Origin: CAZLLV01 sp964560325
GTDB taxonomy: Bacteria; Acidobacteriota; Thermoanaerobaculia; Multivoradales; DATKCC01
Assembly (NCBI GenBank): GCA_964560325.1
Contig: CAZLLV010000111.1
Span: 1-8,556, forward strand
Direction: 5' to 3'
Length of the DNA stretch: 8,556 nt
Part shown: positions 4,999-8,556 of the stretch, one piece after another
Layout of the letters: each line of letters begins with the position of its first letter
Numbering within the stretch: the stretch's first letter is position 1
Notes under the pieces: model-generated
What the model saw: only the letters and a program-made list of their open reading frames with translations
Told to the model about the DNA's origin: nothing
The model's database searches: none
Program-made: the position numbers and the translations under genes

Positions 4999-6853
4999 CG
5001 CGCCGGCCGGCACGCTGCTCGATCTGCTCGACCGGGCCCGCGGCACCGAAGAGCGCGGCCTGCGCTTTCTCGACCGCCGGGAGCGCGAGCACTTCCTGCC
5101 GTGGAGCGAGGTCGCCGCGCGGGCCGAGCGCACCGCCGCTGCCCTCGCCGCCGCCGGGGTGCGGCCGGGCGACCGGGTGGCGCTCGTCTTCCCGACCGGC
5201 GCGGAGTTCTTCGACGCCTTCTTCGGCGCGCTACGCGCCGGCGCCGTGCCGACGCCGCTCTATCCGCCGGTCCGGCTCGGCCGCCTCGCCGAGTATCTCC
5301 GCCGCACCGCCCGCATGGTGACCGCGGCGGGTGCGCGGCTGGTGCTCGCCGATGCGCGCGTGCGCCGCCTCCTCGGGCAGGCGATGGCCGAGGCGCGCCC
5401 GGCGCTCGGCTGCCGGACCCTCGCCGACCTGCCCGCCGGCGACGGCCCTCCCGAGCCGCCGTTCGCCTCGACCGAGCCCGACGACCTCGGCCTCGTCCAG
5501 TTCTCCTCCGGCACCACGGTCGACCCGAAGCCGGTGGCGCTCACTCACCGCGCGCTCCTGGCGCAGACGGCCGCGATCAACGGCCTCTGGCCGGCGCTCC
5601 ACGGCGACGCGCTGCCGAGCGGTGTCTCCTGGCTGCCGCTCTACCACGACATGGGGCTGATCGGCTGCGTCTTCCCGGCGCTCGCCTTCCGGGCCGACCT
5701 GACGCTCCTCGGCCCGGAGCTCTTCGTCGCCCGCCCCGCGACCTGGCTGCGGGCGATCTCCCGATCGCGAGCCACGATCTCGCCGGCCCCGAACTTCGCC
5801 TACGGGCTCTGCGTCTCCAAGATCCGCGACGAGGAGCTCGAGGGCGTCGACCTCTCGTCGTGGCGGGTGGCGCTGAACGGTGCCGAGGCGGTCTCCGCCC
5901 GCACGCTGCGCGCCTTCGCCGAGCGCTTCGCCCGCTGGGGATTCCGGCCGGAGGCGCTGGCGCCGGTCTACGGCCTGTCGGAGGCGGCGCTCGCGGTCAC
6001 CTTCCCCGACCTCGGCCGCCACTTCCGGAGCGAGCGCTTCGAGCGCCGGTCGCTCGAACCGGGAGAGGCGCCCCGGCCGGTCGAGCCCGGCTCCGGGTCG
6101 GGCTCCGAGTCCGCGAACGGCGACGCCGGCGGGGCGGCCGCCGGGCGCGAGCTGGTCTCGGTCGGCCGGCCGCTCCCCGGCTTCGGCGTCGAGATCCGCG
6201 ACGCCGACCTCCGGCCGCTCGGCCCCCCGAGCGGCACCCGGGTGGGCCGCGTCTGGGTGCGCGGGCCGTCGCTCATGACCGGGTACCTCGGGCGCCCCCG
6301 GGCGACAGCGCGAGCGCTCCGCGACGGCTGGCTCGACACGGGTGACCTCGGCTTCCTCTCCGAAGGCGAGCTCTTCCTGACCGGCCGAGCCAAGGACCTG
6401 GTGATCGTGCGCGGCCGCAACTACGGCCCGGAGGAGATCGAGGCGGCCGCCTGGGCGGTGCCGGGAGCGCGGACCGGCTGCGCGGTGGCGGCGAGCTGGA
6501 TGCCGGACGAGGCCGATCGAGAAGAGCTGGTGGTGTTCGTGGAGGCCTCCCGCGGTGCCACCGACGAGGAGCGCCGCGCCCTGCCCGACGCCGTGGTCCG
6601 CGCGGTGGCGGCGGCGGTCGGACCGCCGCCCGACCGCGTCGAGGTGCTCGCCCCCGGTACCCTGCCGCGCACTTCCTCCGGCAAGCTGCGGCGCGCCGAG
6701 ACCGTGCGGAGCTGGCGAGAGGGCGAGCTCGACCCGCCGGACGCCACCTCCCCCTGGCGCCTGGCCGCCGCGGTCGCCGGCTCCACCCTCGCCTTCGCCC
6801 GCCTGCGGATGGTGGGCGCCGAGGGCCCCGTGGAGCCGGCGGAGGAGCCGTGA
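4988..6853 (+). CDS. Fatty acyl-AMP ligase (FAAL-type, ANL superfamily)
   Basis: A 621-residue adenylate-forming enzyme that activates a fatty acid with ATP and, in FAALs, passes it to an ACP rather than to CoA. Motifs in order are the phosphate-binding QFSSGTTVDPKPVALTH (171-187), SWLPLYHDMGLIG (214-226, typical of FAAL/FadD32-like members), PAPNFAYGLC (266-275), VYGLSEAALAVTFP (327-340), WLDTGDLGFL (448-457), GRAKDLVIVRGRNYGPEEIE (466-485) and the C-terminal lysine loop LPRTSSGKLRR with Lys566. A Gly/Ser/Ala-rich insert at about 366-388 separates N-terminal motifs from the VGRPLPG segment. The tail after 580 is longer than needed and unconserved in appearance. GTG 4988 lies inside the ACP gene (11-base overlap), preceded by a GAAGGGCGG stretch, so coupling with the ACP is tight. 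The FAAL call over fatty acyl-CoA ligase rests on the LPLYHDMGLIG motif and the ACP partner. Chain length cannot be told. Confidence 0.92.
   Translation: MPADAPAGTLLDLLDRARGTEERGLRFLDRREREHFLPWSEVAARAERTAAALAAAGVRPGDRVALVFPTGAEFFDAFFGALRAGAVPTPLYPPVRLGRLAEYLRRTARMVTAAGARLVLADARVRRLLGQAMAEARPALGCRTLADLPAGDGPPEPPFASTEPDDLGLVQFSSGTTVDPKPVALTHRALLAQTAAINGLWPALHGDALPSGVSWLPLYHDMGLIGCVFPALAFRADLTLLGPELFVARPATWLRAISRSRATISPAPNFAYGLCVSKIRDEELEGVDLSSWRVALNGAEAVSARTLRAFAERFARWGFRPEALAPVYGLSEAALAVTFPDLGRHFRSERFERRSLEPGEAPRPVEPGSGSGSESANGDAGGAAAGRELVSVGRPLPGFGVEIRDADLRPLGPPSGTRVGRVWVRGPSLMTGYLGRPRATARALRDGWLDTGDLGFLSEGELFLTGRAKDLVIVRGRNYGPEEIEAAAWAVPGARTGCAVAASWMPDEADREELVVFVEASRGATDEERRALPDAVVRAVAAAVGPPPDRVEVLAPGTLPRTSSGKLRRAETVRSWREGELDPPDATSPWRLAAAVAGSTLAFARLRMVGAEGPVEPAEEP
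6841..6847 (+). promoter_or_regulatory. Shine-Dalgarno GGAGGAG before the FAD-enzyme gene
   Basis: GGAGGAG lies within the last codons of the ligase gene, two bases before GTG 6850. The spacing is short, but this is the clearest ribosome-binding sequence in the operon and it supports GTG 6850 as the start. Confidence 0.5.
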
Positions 6854-8028
6854 CCGCCGACCTCCTCGTGGTGGGCGGCGGCCCGGCCGGCCTCGCGGTC
6901 GCGATCCGCGCCCGCCAGGCCGGCCTCACCGCCACCGTCCTCGACCGCGCACGGCCACCGATCGACAAGCCGTGCGGCGAAGGGTTGATGCCGGACGGGC
7001 TCGCCCGCCTCGCCGCGCTCGGAGTCACCCTGCCGGCCGGCGAAGCGGCGCCCTTCCGGGGCATCCGCTACCTCGACGAACAGAGCGTGGCCGACGGCGA
7101 CGTCCCCCGGGGCGGCGATCTTCCGGGCGCGACCGGCGATGGCCTGGGCGTGCGCCGCACGGTCCTCCACCGGACGCTGGTGGAACGCGCCGAGGCGGTC
7201 GGTGTCGAGCTGCGTTGGGGGGCGCGGGCGACGGGGCTGGCGAATGCGCGCACCGGCTCCGGCACCACGGTGGGAGTCGAGACCGCCGGCGGCACCCTCC
7301 ACGGCCGCTACCTGGTGGGCGCGGATGGGCTGCGCTCGCGCGTGCGCCGCTGGGCGGGGCTCGAAGGACGAAGCGGCGGAGCGCGCGGACCGGCCGGCGG
7401 CGGTCGCTTCGGCGTCCGCCGGCACTACCGGATCGCCCCCTGGTCGGACCGGGTCGAGGTCCACTGGGCCGACGGCGCGGAGGCGTACGTCACGCCGGTC
7501 ACGGACGACCTCGTCGGCGTCGCCATGCTCTGGAGCGGCGAGACCGCCGGGTTCGACGACCTCCTCGCCCGCTTCCCCGCCCTCGAAGCCCACGTCGCCG
7601 GAGCACCCGTGGCGTCCTCCGACCGGGGGTGCGGCCCGCTCCGGCAGCGCCCGCGCGGCGTGGTGCACGACCGGATCGCCCTGGTCGGGGACGCCTCCGG
7701 CTACCTCGACGCGATCACCGGCGAGGGGCTCTCGCTCGCCTTCCACCACGCCTTTGCCCTGGTCGACGCGGTGCTCGCCGGCGATCTCCGCCGCTACGCC
7801 CGGGATCACCGGCGCCTGCGCCGCCTGCCGGAGGCGCTGATCCGCCTGCTCCTCGCGGTCGAGCGGCGGCCGGCGCTCCGCCGCCGCACCCTGCGCGCCC
7901 TCGCCGCCGACCCGGAGCTCTTCTCCCGCCTGCTCGCGGTCCACGCCCGCGCCGCGCCGGCCTCCGACATCGGCGTGGGCGGCTTGACCCTGGTCGGGCG
8001 GCTCGCCTGGCGGCTGGCGTCGGCGTGA
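6850..8028 (+). CDS. FAD-dependent oxidoreductase, class A monooxygenase / geranylgeranyl-reductase-like
   Basis: A 392-residue soluble flavoprotein. The Rossmann FAD-binding motif is VVGGGPAGLAVAI at residues 7-19, with the acidic ribose-binding Asp at 32 (VLDRA). DKPCGEGLMPDG (39-50) is typical of the geranylgeranyl reductase and related hydroxylase group. The DG motif LVGADGLRSRVRR is at 155-167 and the GD motif IALVGDASGYLDAITGEGLSLA at about 276-297. In type III PKS loci such as srsABC, the flavoprotein hydroxylates or oxidises the aromatic lipid, and this is the likely role. Reduction of an unsaturated side chain, as geranylgeranyl reductases do, is the main alternative. The segment 171-188 is Gly-rich and looks like a loop. 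GTG 6850 overlaps the ligase stop by 4 bases (GTGA), and its own stop overlaps the exporter start in the same way. No signal peptide or membrane helix is apparent. Confidence 0.88.
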   Translation: MTADLLVVGGGPAGLAVAIRARQAGLTATVLDRARPPIDKPCGEGLMPDGLARLAALGVTLPAGEAAPFRGIRYLDEQSVADGDVPRGGDLPGATGDGLGVRRTVLHRTLVERAEAVGVELRWGARATGLANARTGSGTTVGVETAGGTLHGRYLVGADGLRSRVRRWAGLEGRSGGARGPAGGGRFGVRRHYRIAPWSDRVEVHWADGAEAYVTPVTDDLVGVAMLWSGETAGFDDLLARFPALEAHVAGAPVASSDRGCGPLRQRPRGVVHDRIALVGDASGYLDAITGEGLSLAFHHAFALVDAVLAGDLRRYARDHRRLRRLPEALIRLLLAVERRPALRRRTLRALAADPELFSRLLAVHARAAPASDIGVGGLTLVGRLAWRLASA

Positions 8029-8556
8029 GCCGCCATCGGCCTCCGCCGCCCTTCCCGGCCTTCGGCGCGATCGCGGCGCGGCCGCGGGCGGTGCTCGCGG
8101 TCTGGCTCCTGCTCGCCCTGGCGGCGGTGCCGGGCGTTCTGCGGCTCGACACCGACAACTCGCCGGAGGTCTTCTTCGCCGACGGCGGCGAGAGCGTCGA
8201 GCAGTACCGCGAGATGCAACGCGCGTTCGGGCAGGTGGAGACGGTGCGGCTGGCGGCGTCGGGCGACGGGCTGTGGACCCCGGCCGGGCTCGCCTGGCTG
8301 GCGGAGGTCGAGGCTGGGGCGCTCTCGGTGCCGGGGGCGGTGGACGCGATCGGGCTCGCCGGGCATCACGGCGGGGTGATCGCCGGGGGCGTGGGGGAGC
8401 CGGCGACGGTCGCGTCGAGATGGCCGCCGGAGGACGCGGAAGCGTTCCGCCGCCTCGTGCTGGACGACCCGATCGACCGCAACCTGGGCCTCATCGGAGC
8501 GCCGGCGGAAGGGGACGGCGAGACGGCGACGGTGCTCGTCTCGCTCGGCGGCGAGC
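8025..8556 (+). CDS. MMPL/RND-superfamily exporter, N-terminal part (runs off window)
   Basis: The first 177 residues of a large membrane transporter, open to the right edge with no stop. A proline-rich, basic N-terminus (1-21) is followed by a transmembrane helix (about 22-40, AVLAVWLLLALAAVPGV). The start of a periplasmic domain follows, with LDTDNSPEVFF (41-51), YREMQRAFGQVETVRLA (61-77) and WLAEVEAGALSVPGAVDAI (91-109). This matches the RND/MMPL pattern in which TM1 leads to a TD-S-E-FF segment and then an FG-x-x-E/D strand. MMPL proteins use the proton motive force to move lipids or hydrophobic molecules, and HpnN and MmpL are known lipid-moving examples. It is expected to export the lipid made by this operon, which is inference from its position as the last visible gene of the operon. 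GTG 8025 overlaps the preceding stop by 4 bases. The transmembrane core lies outside the window. Confidence 0.82.
   Translation, partial: MSRHRPPPPFPAFGAIAARPRAVLAVWLLLALAAVPGVLRLDTDNSPEVFFADGGESVEQYREMQRAFGQVETVRLAASGDGLWTPAGLAWLAEVEAGALSVPGAVDAIGLAGHHGGVIAGGVGEPATVASRWPPEDAEAFRRLVLDDPIDRNLGLIGAPAEGDGETATVLVSLGGE

Noticed and set aside
4121..5092. Upstream extension of the AlbA_2 open frame
   Set aside because: It is Arg/Pro-rich and lies opposite the methyltransferase and ACP genes. The conserved AlbA_2 domain begins right at ATG 4120, which has its own ribosome-binding-like site.
6421..7944. Long minus-strand open frame opposite the FAAL and FAD-enzyme genes
   Set aside because: It is a mirror of third-position GC bias. 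No motifs are visible, and the plus-strand frames carry complete family signatures.

Overview
The window reads as chromosome from a very GC-rich bacterium. A hand count of one 60-base stretch in the AMP-ligase gene gives about 75% G+C. Codons end almost always in G or C, GTG starts are common, and genes overlap by 4 or 11 bases. This composition and gene content would suit a deep-branching high-GC group such as Acidobacteriota (Thermoanaerobaculia-like) or Myxococcota. No rRNA or other phylogenetic marker is present, so the taxon is an inference and is weakly held.

Layout. (1) Bases 1-854, minus strand: a DUF2064/TIGR04282-type glycosyltransferase, cut by the left edge. (2) Bases 855-978: a divergent intergenic region with an AT-rich patch beside it and three tandem ~14-bp repeats. 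(3) Bases 979-2473, plus strand: a four-helix small membrane protein overlapping a type III polyketide synthase with intact Cys-His-Asn triad. (4) Bases 2474-2710: a convergent intergenic gap filled by about twenty phased 10-bp repeat units. (5) Bases 2711-4120, minus strand: an AlbA_2/Schlafen-type DNA-binding, ATPase-like regulator of visibly lower G+C. (6) Bases 4163-8556, plus strand: five tightly overlapping genes, namely an ICMT-family O-methyltransferase, an acyl carrier protein, a fatty acyl-AMP ligase (FAAL), a class A FAD-dependent oxidoreductase and the start of an MMPL/RND lipid exporter.

How the genes may work together. FAAL would activate a fatty acid as acyl-AMP and load it on the ACP. 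The type III PKS would extend the acyl starter and cyclise it to an alkylpyrone, alkylresorcinol or related phenolic lipid. The FAD enzyme would hydroxylate or otherwise oxidise the ring, the ICMT-like enzyme would O-methylate it, and the MMPL protein would export it or move it to the outer envelope. PKS plus ICMT-like methyltransferase plus flavin hydroxylase matches the known SrsA/SrsB/SrsC and BpsA/BpsB logic. The additions here are a dedicated FAAL-ACP loading module and an MMPL exporter, which resemble the FAAL-PKS-MmpL arrangement of mycobacterial lipid loci. The product and the starter transfer are inferences.

The AlbA_2 gene and the decamer array sit between the PKS block and the tailoring/loading block, in the opposite orientation and with different base composition. 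This suggests that one biosynthetic locus was split by an acquired gene, or that two blocks are run from separate promoters around a local regulator.
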